Assembly: GCA_020848435.1 (NCBI GenBank)
Contig: JADLAC010000030.1
Span: forward strand, 116,404 to 180,403
Direction of reading: 5' to 3'
Length of the DNA: 64,000 nt
DNA from: Burkholderiales bacterium
GTDB lineage: Bacteria; Pseudomonadota; Gammaproteobacteria; Burkholderiales; WYBJ01
Part shown: one piece after another, positions 33,643-42,983 of the stretch
Layout of the letters: the number at the start of each line of letters is the position of its first letter
Position numbering within the stretch: the first letter of the stretch is position 1
Program-made: the position numbers and the translations under genes
Notes under the pieces: model-generated
The model's input: only the letters and a program-made list of their open reading frames with translations
The model's database searches: none
Told to the model about the DNA's origin: nothing

Positions 33643-34917
33643 ATGGGCAATATACTGAAAATCGCCGCGCGCAATCTGCTGCGCTACCGCCGCCGCACGC
33701 TGCTGACCTCGGCGCTGGTCGTGGTGGGCATCGTGGCGGTCATGGTGTTCGTCGCCGTGGCCGGCTCGTTCAAGGCCATGATGGTCGGCCAGATCACCGA
33801 TTCGATGCTCGGACACGCGCAGATTCATCGCCGCGGTTACGTCGCCTCGATCGAGAACCTGCCGCTCAACATGAACATGCCCCAGGCCATGGTCGAGAAG
33901 GTGAACGCCGTGCTGGGCGCGATGGCCGAGATCGAAGCCTGGGCGCCGCGGGTGAAGTTCGGTGCGGGCTTCAGCAACTTCGCCGAGACCACCAACATCC
34001 GCATCGTCGGCATCGAGCCGCGGCGCGAGCTCGCGGTCACGCCGCTGGCAGCCGGACGCGTGCGCGCGGCAGCCGATCCGGCGAGCTTTCTCAAGCAAGG
34101 CGAGGTGCTCGTGCCGGAGCTGCTCGCGCGCGGCATGAACGTCAAGGTGGGTGCTACGGTCGTGCTGATCGCGACCAACAAGGACGGGTCGGTCAACGGC
34201 AAGACCTTCATCGTCGCGGGCGAGCTCGAAAGCGTCACCGGGCCGGGCGGTCGCGACGGTTACATCCACATCGATGACGCCCGCGAGCTGCTGCGCATGA
34301 CGGCCGCGGAAGTGAGCGAGATCGCCGTGCGTTTCAAGAACCCCGCAGCGACCGAGCGCCTGGTCGATGCGCTGGCGCCGGCGCTGGGGGCGATGAAGGG
34401 CAAGGACGACAAGGCGAAGAAGAAGGAGGGCGGCGCGGCAGCCGGCATCGAGGTCCATCCCTGGCAGCGTCTCACGCCCTTCGCCAACATCGCCAACATG
34501 ATCGATCTCATGACGCTGTTCATCAAGATCATGCTGGTGTCGATCGTGCTGATCAGCGTGATGAACGTGATGGTGATGGCGGTGTACGAGCGCATCCGCG
34601 AAATCGGCACCATCTCGGCCATCGGCACGCCGCCGCGGCGGATACTGTCGCTGTTTCTCGCCGAGGGCCTCATCCTCGGCGTGCTGGGCGCGCTCGCCGG
34701 AAGCATTCTCAGCATGGCGGCGATCTACGGCCTGGGTGCGGCCAGGATCACCTTCAATTTCGGCCAGCAGCAAGGCTTGCTGCTGGCGCCGTCGATCGCG
34801 CCTTCGGACGTAGCCGCGATCTCGTTGATCGTGGTGTTGGTCGCGGTACTGGCGAGCTTGCAGCCCGCGTGGAAAGCCTCGCGCATGGATCCGATCGAGG
34901 CGCTGCGTCATGTCTAG
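33643..34917 (+). CDS. FtsX-family ABC permease (LolC/MacB-like)
   Basis: Inner-membrane protein of 424 aa with the MacB/LolC layout: one N-terminal helix (LTSALVVVGIVAVMVFVAVAG), a large periplasmic domain (about 45-275), then three C-terminal helices with MNVMVMAVYERIREIGTISAIG and the SRMDPIEALRHV end. A Lys-rich insertion near 245-262 (KGKDDKAKKKEG) is unusual. Its last codons overlap the next gene by 8 bp. Confidence 0.92.
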   Translation: MGNILKIAARNLLRYRRRTLLTSALVVVGIVAVMVFVAVAGSFKAMMVGQITDSMLGHAQIHRRGYVASIENLPLNMNMPQAMVEKVNAVLGAMAEIEAWAPRVKFGAGFSNFAETTNIRIVGIEPRRELAVTPLAAGRVRAAADPASFLKQGEVLVPELLARGMNVKVGATVVLIATNKDGSVNGKTFIVAGELESVTGPGGRDGYIHIDDARELLRMTAAEVSEIAVRFKNPAATERLVDALAPALGAMKGKDDKAKKKEGGAAAGIEVHPWQRLTPFANIANMIDLMTLFIKIMLVSIVLISVMNVMVMAVYERIREIGTISAIGTPPRRILSLFLAEGLILGVLGALAGSILSMAAIYGLGAARITFNFGQQQGLLLAPSIAPSDVAAISLIVVLVAVLASLQPAWKASRMDPIEALRHV

Positions 34918-35668
34918 GAAGCGAACAACGATGGCATCGCTGCTGGTCGCACTGCTTTTCCTGGCGCTGAGCCCGCTGTGCCTCGCCGCCGGCCTGGATG
35001 CGCAGGATCTCCTGCGCAAGGTCGATCGCAACCTCGAGCCCGAGTCCTACGAGATGTACCGCAAGCTCATCAACGTCGAGCCGAGCGGGGCGAAGAAGGA
35101 GTTCGTGCTGTACTCGGTGAAGAAAGGCAACGACAAGGTCGTGGCGCTATTTCTCGAGCCGGCTTCTGACAAGGGCCGCTCGACGCTGCGGCTCGGCGAC
35201 AACATGTGGCTCTACATCCCCAATGTCGGCAAGCCGGTGCGGATCACGAGCCTCCAGTCGGTGATCGGCGGGGTCTTCAACAATGCCGATATTCTGCGCA
35301 TCGATTACGCCGCCGAGTACGTCGCAAGCATCGAGGAGGAGCACAAGGACACGCTCGTCCTCATGCTCAAGGCGAAGACGGGCGAGGTCGCCTACGATCG
35401 CCTGAAGATGTGGGTCGAGCGTAAAGTGCTGCTGCCCGTCAAGATCGAGGCGTACGCCGCCAGCGGCCTGTTGATCAAGACGCTGCACTTCAAGGACATC
35501 AAGGACTTTGGCGGCGGCATCCGCCGCCCGGCCGTGATCGAAACAGATAGCCCGCTGTATAAGGGCTACGTCTCGATCATGCTCTACGCCGGCATCAAGG
35601 CCCGCCAGTTCCCCGACGAGGCGTTCACGCTCACCAACATGCACCGGGTCGAGGAGCTGCGCAAGTGA
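34910..35668 (+). CDS. LolA-like outer-membrane lipoprotein-sorting protein
   Basis: Periplasmic protein of 252 aa with a signal peptide (about 1-25, ending CLAAG) and the LolA-like half-barrel family pattern (DLLRKVDRNLEPESYEMYRK, LGDNMWLYIPNVGKPVRI, YDRLKMWVERK). Proteins of this family pair with FtsX-type ABC transporters to carry hydrophobic cargo across the periplasm. It overlaps the permease stop by 8 bp and the next gene by 4 bp (GTGA), so all four products should be made in step. Confidence 0.88.
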   Translation: MSRKRTTMASLLVALLFLALSPLCLAAGLDAQDLLRKVDRNLEPESYEMYRKLINVEPSGAKKEFVLYSVKKGNDKVVALFLEPASDKGRSTLRLGDNMWLYIPNVGKPVRITSLQSVIGGVFNNADILRIDYAAEYVASIEEEHKDTLVLMLKAKTGEVAYDRLKMWVERKVLLPVKIEAYAASGLLIKTLHFKDIKDFGGGIRRPAVIETDSPLYKGYVSIMLYAGIKARQFPDEAFTLTNMHRVEELRK

Positions 35669-36948
35669 GGCGCTTCGCGGCGTGCCTCGCCGCGATCGCA
35701 GCGTTCGGTACATACGCCTACGGCGCCGAAAGCTATACCTTCGATGCCTCCCAGTTCGAGAAGAAACCGTTCGAGCTCGGCGGTTACCTCGAGCTCAAAG
35801 GTGATCATTTCGCACTGAACCGCGGCGCGGCGTTCTACCAGCTGAACTTCGCCGGCATCGCGCCGCGCGAGACGCTGGATCGCTCCACCGCGACGCTGAA
35901 GCTCACCGGCAAGGCGCGCGCCGGCGACTGGCTGCTGACGGCGCGTAGCCATTCGGAGAGCGTGCACGACCAGCTCGCGCACGCGAGCGAAAGCCGCTTC
36001 GACGAGCTGGTGGCTTCGTGGAAGCCGACACCGGGGTTCACCCTCGATGCCGGTAAGACCGTGCTCAAGTGGGGCAAGGGCTACGCTTGGAATCCGGTGG
36101 GATTCGTCGAGCGGATGAAGGATCCGAACGATCCCGAGCTCGCGCGCGAGGGCTTCACCGTGCTTGCCGCCGATATCGTGCGCAGCTTTGCGGGAGCGCT
36201 GCGCACGCTCGCGTTCACGCCGCTGCTGCTCCCCGTCAACTCGGACGTCAACGACGATTACGGCCGCCACGGCCATCTCAACGTGGCCGCGAAGCTCTAT
36301 CTGCTCTATCGCGATACCGACATCGACTTCTACTTCCTCAACCACGGCAGCCGCTCGCGCCGCTTCGGCATGGACTTCTCGCGCAATATCGGCACCAACT
36401 TCGAAGTGCACGGGGAGTGGGCGCGGATCGAAGCGCAAGAGTTTGCGCTGCTGGATACGGCCGGCGCGCTCACCCGGCGCACGCAAGCGGCCACGAGCTG
36501 GCTGCTCGGCCTGCGCTATCTGAGCGAGCGCGAGACCACCTACATCGTGGAGTACTACCGCAACGGCGCGGGTTTCAGCGCCGATCAATATCGCGCGTTC
36601 ACCGCGCTCGTGCAGCGTGCGCTGCAGGCCGGGACGCAATCACCGCTGTACCAGCGCGTACAGACGCTCGCACCGAGCTACGGCCGGCAGAATCCGCTGC
36701 GCGACTACCTGTACCTGCGCGTGAGCCAAAAAGAGCCCTGCGACATCCTGTACGTCACGCCCTCGCTCACTGCGATGGTGAACGTCGACGACAAGAGCTA
36801 CTCGATTTCGCCCGAGATCTTGTACACGGGTCGAAACAACCTCGAGCTGCGCGCACGCGCCGTGTTCCTCGGCGGTGGCCGCGGAACCGACTTCGGCGAA
36901 AAGCAGAACGAGCGCCGCGTCGAGCTGCTGGCGCGCATCTACTTCTAA
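35665..36948 (+). CDS. Predicted outer-membrane beta-barrel of the ABC/LolA-like operon
   Basis: Protein of 427 aa with a signal peptide (1-20, ...TYAYGA), many alternating amphipathic strands (for example YLELKGDHFAL, STATLKLTGKAR, NLELRARAVFLGG) and a C-terminal Phe (ARIYF), the hallmark of Bam-assembled barrels. I cannot name a family. The start is GTG at 35665, overlapping the LolA-like stop. It probably receives or exports the cargo handled by the upstream transporter. Confidence 0.75.
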   Translation: MRRFAACLAAIAAFGTYAYGAESYTFDASQFEKKPFELGGYLELKGDHFALNRGAAFYQLNFAGIAPRETLDRSTATLKLTGKARAGDWLLTARSHSESVHDQLAHASESRFDELVASWKPTPGFTLDAGKTVLKWGKGYAWNPVGFVERMKDPNDPELAREGFTVLAADIVRSFAGALRTLAFTPLLLPVNSDVNDDYGRHGHLNVAAKLYLLYRDTDIDFYFLNHGSRSRRFGMDFSRNIGTNFEVHGEWARIEAQEFALLDTAGALTRRTQAATSWLLGLRYLSERETTYIVEYYRNGAGFSADQYRAFTALVQRALQAGTQSPLYQRVQTLAPSYGRQNPLRDYLYLRVSQKEPCDILYVTPSLTAMVNVDDKSYSISPEILYTGRNNLELRARAVFLGGGRGTDFGEKQNERRVELLARIYF

Positions 36949-37032
36949 GCTTGCGGCGCGCGAGTCGCTGTGCCGTACGCCAGCGCGGCGCGCATGGCCG
37001 CCCAGCGAGGGCCTCTCCTTGGTTGCATGCAA

Positions 37033-37046
37033 TTGATGCACATCAA
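37033..37046 (+). promoter_or_regulatory. Perfect FNR box, distal to ccoN
   Basis: TTGATGCACATCAA matches TTGAT-N4-ATCAA at every position. It lies 104 bp upstream of a second box and directly follows the palindrome TTGCATGCAA at 37023. It may be an upstream enhancer of the ccoN promoter. Confidence 0.75.
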
Positions 37047-37136
37047 GGGAATCGCACCTCGGCTTCGTAAAATCTTGCGGCACCGCAAGGCGCCTGCAAT
37101 CTCACGAAACTCAACCGAAGACGCGCGGATTGCGGA

Positions 37137-37150
37137 TTGATTTTTGTCAA
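37137..37150 (+). promoter_or_regulatory. Proximal FNR box of the ccoN promoter
   Basis: TTGATTTTTGTCAA has one half-site change. The -10 candidate TAACAT is at 37173-37178, which puts the box centre at about -41.5 from a start near 37185, textbook class II FNR spacing. ccoN begins at 37208. Confidence 0.75.
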
Positions 37151-37207
37151 CCACGCGCCGTAGCCCCGCTCGTAACATCGATTCAGAATCCCGTGGAGAA
37201 CGCTTCA

Positions 37208-38632
37208 ATGGAGACGACCTACAACTACAAGGTGGTGCGCCAGTTCGCCATCATGACGGTGATCTGGGGCATCGTCGGCATGCTGGTGGGAGTCTTCATC
37301 GCCGCCCAGTTGATCTGGCCGGAGCTGAACGTTGCTTCGTTTCTTTCCTACGGCCGGTTGCGCCCGTTGCATACCAACGCGGTGATATTCGCCTTCGGCG
37401 GCTGCGCGCTGTTTGCCACTTCGTACTACTGCGTGCAGCGCACCTGCCAGGCGCGCTTGTTCTGCGACAAGCTCGCCGCCTTCACCTTCTGGGGCTGGCA
37501 GCTCGTCATCGTGCTTGCCGCCGTCACCTTGCCGCTGGGGATCACGAGCTCGAAGGAGTATGCCGAGCTGGAATGGCCGATCGACGTGCTCATCGCGCTC
37601 GTCTGGGTCGCCTACGCCGTCGTCTTCTTCGGCACCATCGTCAAGCGCAAGACGCCGCACATCTACGTCGCGAACTGGTTCTTCGGCGCCTTCATCATCA
37701 CGGTGGCCGTGCTGCACCTGGTGAACAGCGCGGCGCTGCCGGTGAGCTTCTGGAAGTCCTACTCCGCCTACGCGGGCGTGCAGGACGCCATGGTGCAGTG
37801 GTGGTACGGGCATAACGCGGTCGGCTTCTTTCTCACCGCCGGTTTCCTCGGCATGATGTACTACTTCATTCCGAAGCAGGCCGACCGGCCGGTGTACTCG
37901 TACCGCCTGTCGGTGGTGCACTTCTGGGCGCTGATTTTCACCTACATGTGGGCGGGCCCGCATCACTTGCACTACACGGCGCTGCCCGATTGGGCGCAAT
38001 CGCTGGGGATGCTGTTCTCGCTTATCCTGCTCGCGCCGTCCTGGGGCGGCATGATCAACGGCATCATGACGCTCTCGGGCGCTTGGGACAAGCTGCGCAC
38101 CGATCCGATACTGAAGTTTCTCATCACCTCGCTGTCGTTCTACGGCATGTCGACCTTCGAGGGACCGATGATGTCGATCAAGACGGTGAACGCGCTGTCC
38201 CACTACACCGATTGGACCGTGGGCCACGTGCATTCGGGCGCGCTCGGCTGGGTCGCGATGGTATCCATCGGCTGCCTGTACTACGTCATTCCGCGCATGT
38301 ACGGGCGCACCGAGATGTACAGCACCCGCCTTATCACGCTGCATTTCTGGGTGTCGACCATCGGTGTCGTGCTCTATATCGCGGCGATGTGGATCGCCGG
38401 AGTGATGCAGGGGCTCATGTGGCGCGCGGTCAACCCCGACGGCACGCTCACCTACACCTTCGTCGAATCGGTCAAGGCGACCTACCCCTTCTACACCATC
38501 CGCTTGCTCGGCGGCCTGGTGTTCTTCTCCGGCATGCTGATCATGGCCTACAACGTGTGGAAGACCGCCGCGGGCAGCAGGGCCTGCGACGAGGCGCCGA
38601 TCCCGCAACTCGCACCCGCGCCGGCGCATTGA
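37208..38632 (+). CDS. ccoN: cbb3 cytochrome oxidase subunit I
   Basis: Catalytic subunit (474 aa, about 12 membrane helices) of the high-affinity cbb3 oxidase; holds haem b, haem b3 and CuB. The haem and CuB ligand regions are present, for example [28 protein letters not shown] and [11 protein letters not shown]. The ATG at 37208 was preferred over a longer frame because it starts the family N-terminus ([14 protein letters not shown]). It leads the operon ccoNOQPGH under two FNR boxes. Confidence 0.97.
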   Translation: METTYNYKVVRQFAIMTVIWGIVGMLVGVFIAAQLIWPELNVASFLSYGRLRPLHTNAVIFAFGGCALFATSYYCVQRTCQARLFCDKLAAFTFWGWQLVIVLAAVTLPLGITSSKEYAELEWPIDVLIALVWVAYAVVFFGTIVKRKTPHIYVANWFFGAFIITVAVLHLVNSAALPVSFWKSYSAYAGVQDAMVQWWYGHNAVGFFLTAGFLGMMYYFIPKQADRPVYSYRLSVVHFWALIFTYMWAGPHHLHYTALPDWAQSLGMLFSLILLAPSWGGMINGIMTLSGAWDKLRTDPILKFLITSLSFYGMSTFEGPMMSIKTVNALSHYTDWTVGHVHSGALGWVAMVSIGCLYYVIPRMYGRTEMYSTRLITLHFWVSTIGVVLYIAAMWIAGVMQGLMWRAVNPDGTLTYTFVESVKATYPFYTIRLLGGLVFFSGMLIMAYNVWKTAAGSRACDEAPIPQLAPAPAH

Positions 38633-38660
38633 GCGCGGCTCGAATCGTGGAGAGCATGAG

Positions 38661-39272
<612 letters not shown>

Positions 39273-39281
39273 GAGCCGGTA

Positions 39282-39476
39282 ATGGATTTGAACGTGCTAC
39301 GTGAAGTGATCATGGTGCTCGGCCTGGCCGCGTTCTGCGGCGTCGTGTGGTGGGCGTACGGGCCGAGCCGGCGCGAGCGCTTCGAACGCGCGGCGATTTC
39401 AATCCTGGAAGAGGACACGCGGGAGCAAGCCACACGCTCGGCCATGGCCGAGGGCGAGCACACGCGCAAGGGGTAG
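39282..39476 (+). CDS. ccoQ: cbb3 oxidase small subunit CcoQ
   Basis: Single-helix protein of 64 aa (EVIMVLGLAAFCGVVWWAYGP) with the usual charged tail. CcoQ stabilises the oxidase complex in the inner membrane. It sits between ccoO and ccoP with 9- and 4-bp gaps. Confidence 0.92.
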   Translation: MDLNVLREVIMVLGLAAFCGVVWWAYGPSRRERFERAAISILEEDTREQATRSAMAEGEHTRKG

Positions 39477-39480
39477 GACG

Positions 39481-40398
39481 ATGGCCGATTTCACCAGCGA
39501 CTTCTGGAATCTCTACATCGCGGTCATCACCATCCTGAGCATCGTGGGCTGCGCGGTGCTGCTGTTCGTGCAGACCACGCGCCGCGGCAGCAAGGAACAG
39601 GTCGATACCACGGGCCACGTCTGGGACGAGACGCTCGCCGAGTACAACAACCCGCTGCCACGCTGGTGGATGTGGCTGTTCTACATCACCATCGTCTTCA
39701 GCATCGGTTATCTCGCCGTCTACCCCGGGCTGGGCAGCTTCAAGGGCAGCTTCGACTGGAGCTCGGCCAGGCAGTTGGATGAGGAGATGGCCAAGGCCAA
39801 CCAGCAATTCGGCCCGCTGTACGAGAAGTATCTCAAGATGGACTTGAGCGAGGTCGCCGCCGACGGCCAGGCGCAGCAGATGGGGCAGCGGCTGTTCCTG
39901 AACCATTGCGCGCAATGCCACGGCTCGGACGCCGGCGGCTCGCGCGGCTTTCCCAGCCTGCGCGACGGCGATTGGTTGTGGGGCGGCACGCCGGAGCTCG
40001 TCAAGACCAGCATCGCCGAAGGGCGTATGGGCGTGATGCCGCCGCAGGGCGCGTCCCTCGGAACGGCCGATGACGTGAAGGACGTGGCGAACTTCGTGCT
40101 CTCGCTGTCCGGGCGTACCCACGACGAGCTGCGCGCGCAGCGAGGCAAGGGCAAGTTCACTACCGTGTGCGCGGCCTGCCACGGTGCGGACGGCAAGGGC
40201 AATCCGCTGCTCGGCGCGCCCAACCTGAGCGACAAGATCTGGCTTTACGGCGGCTCGGAGGCGACCATCATCGAGACCATCGCCAAGGGACGCAGCGGCG
40301 TCATGCCGGCGCACAAGGATGTGCTCGGGGAAGCCAAGGTGCACCTGCTCGCCGGCTACATCCTGAGCCTGCGGCTGCGCGGCGAAGCCGCTAAATGA
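39481..40398 (+). CDS. ccoP: cbb3 oxidase dihaem cytochrome c subunit
   Basis: Membrane-anchored dihaem cytochrome c, 305 aa. N-terminal helices (about 10-30 and 65-80) are followed by two haem sites, CAQCHG (about 143) and CAACHG (about 232). It is the entry point for electrons from soluble cytochromes. Length and order are normal for the family. Confidence 0.97.
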   Translation: MADFTSDFWNLYIAVITILSIVGCAVLLFVQTTRRGSKEQVDTTGHVWDETLAEYNNPLPRWWMWLFYITIVFSIGYLAVYPGLGSFKGSFDWSSARQLDEEMAKANQQFGPLYEKYLKMDLSEVAADGQAQQMGQRLFLNHCAQCHGSDAGGSRGFPSLRDGDWLWGGTPELVKTSIAEGRMGVMPPQGASLGTADDVKDVANFVLSLSGRTHDELRAQRGKGKFTTVCAACHGADGKGNPLLGAPNLSDKIWLYGGSEATIIETIAKGRSGVMPAHKDVLGEAKVHLLAGYILSLRLRGEAAK

Positions 40399-40449
40399 TG
40401 CCGCCGGTCCCGGCGACGAAGCGCGTGGCGACGCGCAATCGCGGCCGCC

Positions 40450-41907
40450 ATGGCGTCTGAGCCGAGCGACGCGTCCGCCATGGCTCACTCGGGCAATCCA
40501 TTGAAGGTGGTACGGCCGCTCGCGGGGCAGGCTAGCGAGCAGGACCTGTACGCGATCCGGCAGAAGATCTATCCGCGCGCGGTGCACGGCTGGTTTGCCG
40601 CCTGGCGCACCGCGCTCGTGCTCGCGACGCAGCTCGTGTTCTACGGCCTGCCGTGGCTCACCTGGAATGGCCGCCAGGCGGTGTTGTTCGACCTGGTCGA
40701 GCGCAAGTTCTACATCTTCGGCCTGGTGCTGTGGCCGCAGGACTTCATCTTCCTCACCGGGCTGCTCGTGATCAGCGCGCTGGCGCTGTTCCTGTTCACC
40801 GCGGTCGGCGGCCGCTTATGGTGCGGCTACGCCTGTCCGCAGACGGTGTATACGGAGATCTTTCTCTGGATCGAGCGCATGGTCGAAGGCGATCGATTGC
40901 AGCAGATGCGCCTCGACAAGCAGCCGCTCGGTGCGCGCAAGGTCGGGCTGAAAGTGCTCAAGCATGCCCTGTGGATCGCGCTCGCGCTGTGGACGGGCTT
41001 CACCTTCGTCGGCTTCTTCACTCCCATCCACGTTCTGCTGGCGGAGGTGAGGAGCTTCGCGCTCGGACCTTGGGAGAGCTTCTGGATTCTCTTCTATGGC
41101 TTCGCCACCTACGGCAACGCCGGCTGGATGCGCGAGCAGGTATGCGAATACATGTGTCCCTATGCGCGCTTCCAGGGCGTCATGTTCGATCGCGATACCT
41201 TGACGGTGACTTACGACGCCGCGCGCGGCGAGCCGCGCGGCGCCCGCGCCCGCTCGATCGATCCGAAATCCAAGGGGTTGGGCGCTTGCGTCGATTGCGG
41301 CATCTGCGTGCAGGTGTGCCCGACCGGCATCGACATCCGCAAGGGGCTGCAGTACGAGTGCATCGGCTGCGCCGCGTGCATCGACGGTTGCAACCAGGTC
41401 ATGGACAAGATGGGCTATGCCCGCGGCCTCATTCGCTACTCGACCGAAAACATCGTCTCGGGCGCGGTGGCGGCCGACCAGGTGGTGAAGCGCGTGTTCC
41501 GCCCGCGCGTTCTCATCTACGGCTCGGTGCTGAGCATCATCGTGGTGGCCTGGGTGGCCGGGCTCGCCATGCGCACCCCGCTCAAGGTCAACATCATCCG
41601 CGACCGTACCACCCTGGTGCGCGAGGTCGAAGACGGACGGCTGGAGAACGTCTATCGCCTGCAAGTCATGAACGCGCAGGAACGCGCGCATCGCTACCAA
41701 GTGAGCGTCACCGGTGCGGTGCCGATGGAGGTGATCCTCGATGCGCCCCTGCAGGTTCCCGGCGCGGCCACGCTGACATTCTCGGTGCGGGTGCGCGCGC
41801 CCGGCGAGACGCTCAAGCGCGGCTCCAATCCGGTGCAGTTCCACTTGACCGCGGTCGACGATGCCGCGATCGCGGCGCACGAAAAATCGGTATTCTTCGC
41901 TCGCTGA
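40450..41907 (+). CDS. ccoG: cbb3 oxidase accessory polyferredoxin CcoG
   Basis: Membrane-bound ferredoxin-like protein of 485 aa (RdxA/FixG), linked to copper reduction for oxidase assembly. It has several membrane helices, the CGYACPQTVYTE motif, and two 4Fe-4S clusters in CVDCGICVQVCP and CIGCAACIDGC. The C-terminal region has an Ig-like fold. The start is uncertain: ATG at 40450 or 40480; neither has a strong ribosome site. Confidence 0.95.
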   Translation: MASEPSDASAMAHSGNPLKVVRPLAGQASEQDLYAIRQKIYPRAVHGWFAAWRTALVLATQLVFYGLPWLTWNGRQAVLFDLVERKFYIFGLVLWPQDFIFLTGLLVISALALFLFTAVGGRLWCGYACPQTVYTEIFLWIERMVEGDRLQQMRLDKQPLGARKVGLKVLKHALWIALALWTGFTFVGFFTPIHVLLAEVRSFALGPWESFWILFYGFATYGNAGWMREQVCEYMCPYARFQGVMFDRDTLTVTYDAARGEPRGARARSIDPKSKGLGACVDCGICVQVCPTGIDIRKGLQYECIGCAACIDGCNQVMDKMGYARGLIRYSTENIVSGAVAADQVVKRVFRPRVLIYGSVLSIIVVAWVAGLAMRTPLKVNIIRDRTTLVREVEDGRLENVYRLQVMNAQERAHRYQVSVTGAVPMEVILDAPLQVPGAATLTFSVRVRAPGETLKRGSNPVQFHLTAVDDAAIAAHEKSVFFAR

Positions 41908-41923
41908 CGAAAGAGTCTCGCCC

Positions 41924-42427
41924 ATGTACGCCAAGCCGCTCAAACCATGGTATCGGGAACCTTGGCCCTGGCTGCTGATGGTCGCGCCGGCCGCGGCCGT
42001 CGTGGCGGGCGCGATAACGATCGCATTGGCGGTCGAATCGTTCGACGGGCTCGTGGCCGAGGACTACTATAAGCAAGGCCTCGCCGTGAACCAGCGGCTC
42101 AAGCGCGCGCAGCAGGCCGAAGCGCTCGGGATTTCCGGCACGCTCACGGTCGATTCGGTGCTGGGCGGCGCGGTCCGTGCCGAGCTGCGCGGGCATTCGC
42201 TGGACGCGGGCACGCTCGCCTTGACGCTGAGCCATCCGACCCGGGCAGGGCTCGATCAGCGCGCAACGCTCGCGGCGGCAGGCGAGGCGCTCTATGTCGG
42301 ACGCATCGGCGCGCTCGCGCCGGGGCGCTGGCACGTCATTGTGGAAGACGAGGCGGGGCAGTGGCGTGTTCGCGGCGAATTGCAAGTGCCCCAGGCGCGC
42401 TCGGCCACCTTATCGTGGGGACCCTGA
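41924..42427 (+). CDS. ccoH: cbb3 oxidase assembly protein CcoH/FixH
   Basis: Membrane-anchored protein of 167 aa. The N-terminus (KPWYREPWPWLLMVAPAAAVVAG) and the motif VAEDYYKQGLAVNQ are diagnostic of FixH. It has one helix and a periplasmic domain. The ATG at 41924 is favoured over a longer frame. CcoH is needed for complex assembly and follows ccoG by 16 bp. Confidence 0.92.
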   Translation: MYAKPLKPWYREPWPWLLMVAPAAAVVAGAITIALAVESFDGLVAEDYYKQGLAVNQRLKRAQQAEALGISGTLTVDSVLGGAVRAELRGHSLDAGTLALTLSHPTRAGLDQRATLAAAGEALYVGRIGALAPGRWHVIVEDEAGQWRVRGELQVPQARSATLSWGP

Positions 42428-42492
42428 CGCGCTCGGCACGACGTTCGCCGCGCGGATATGGCGTAAGGGCTGGGATTCGAGGAGGACGCGAC

Positions 42493-42801
42493 ATGAAGGA
42501 GCGCATCATCTGGGTACTGTGGCCCGCCTTCATCACGGCGGCAGTCACCGAAATGCTCTTCTTCGCCTTCATCGATCCGGGCGAGATCCACCTGTTCGGC
42601 AATCCGCTCGAGCTGAGCAAGACCGGTGCCTATTCGCTGTTCTTCTTCTTTTTCTGGGTCATGGGCGCGTGCGCGAGCGCGCTCACTTGCTTCCTGCAGC
42701 GCTCGCCGTTCGAGCTCAACCGCTGCCCGCTGGATGCCGGCGGCCGCCCGCCCGGCTGTCCCAAGCGCTTGGGCGGCGCATGTGCGATCGACCAGGGGTA
42801 A
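42493..42801 (+). CDS. Small membrane protein at the end of the cbb3 operon
   Basis: Protein of 102 aa with two membrane helices (about 5-25: WVLWPAFITAAVTEMLFFAF; 45-66: YSLFFFFFWVMGACASALTC) and a Cys-containing tail (NRCPLDAGGRPPGCPKR). GAGGAGG-type ribosome site before the ATG. It is 65 bp after ccoH on the same strand, so probably an accessory of the oxidase operon. I cannot assign a function; the paired tail cysteines could bind metal. Confidence 0.7.
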   Translation: MKERIIWVLWPAFITAAVTEMLFFAFIDPGEIHLFGNPLELSKTGAYSLFFFFFWVMGACASALTCFLQRSPFELNRCPLDAGGRPPGCPKRLGGACAIDQG

Positions 42802-42983
42802 CACAGGCCGCCGGGAAAGAGGGTTCGGCCACCAAGCTTCATTGCGCGGCGTGGCTATGCCGCTGATATCGATCTCGCACGCATCGCCGCTTGCATATTG
42901 CGCGGTGAGCCGCCGGTGCACGTGCAGATCCCGCCGGATGAAATGCGGTGCTCGCTGAGCTCGGCGATTGCACCGCGGCGCGC

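Noticed and set aside
32857..35031. 724-codon open frame antisense to the ABC operon
   Set aside because: Antisense to three genes with intact family motifs; no domain recognisable in the translation.
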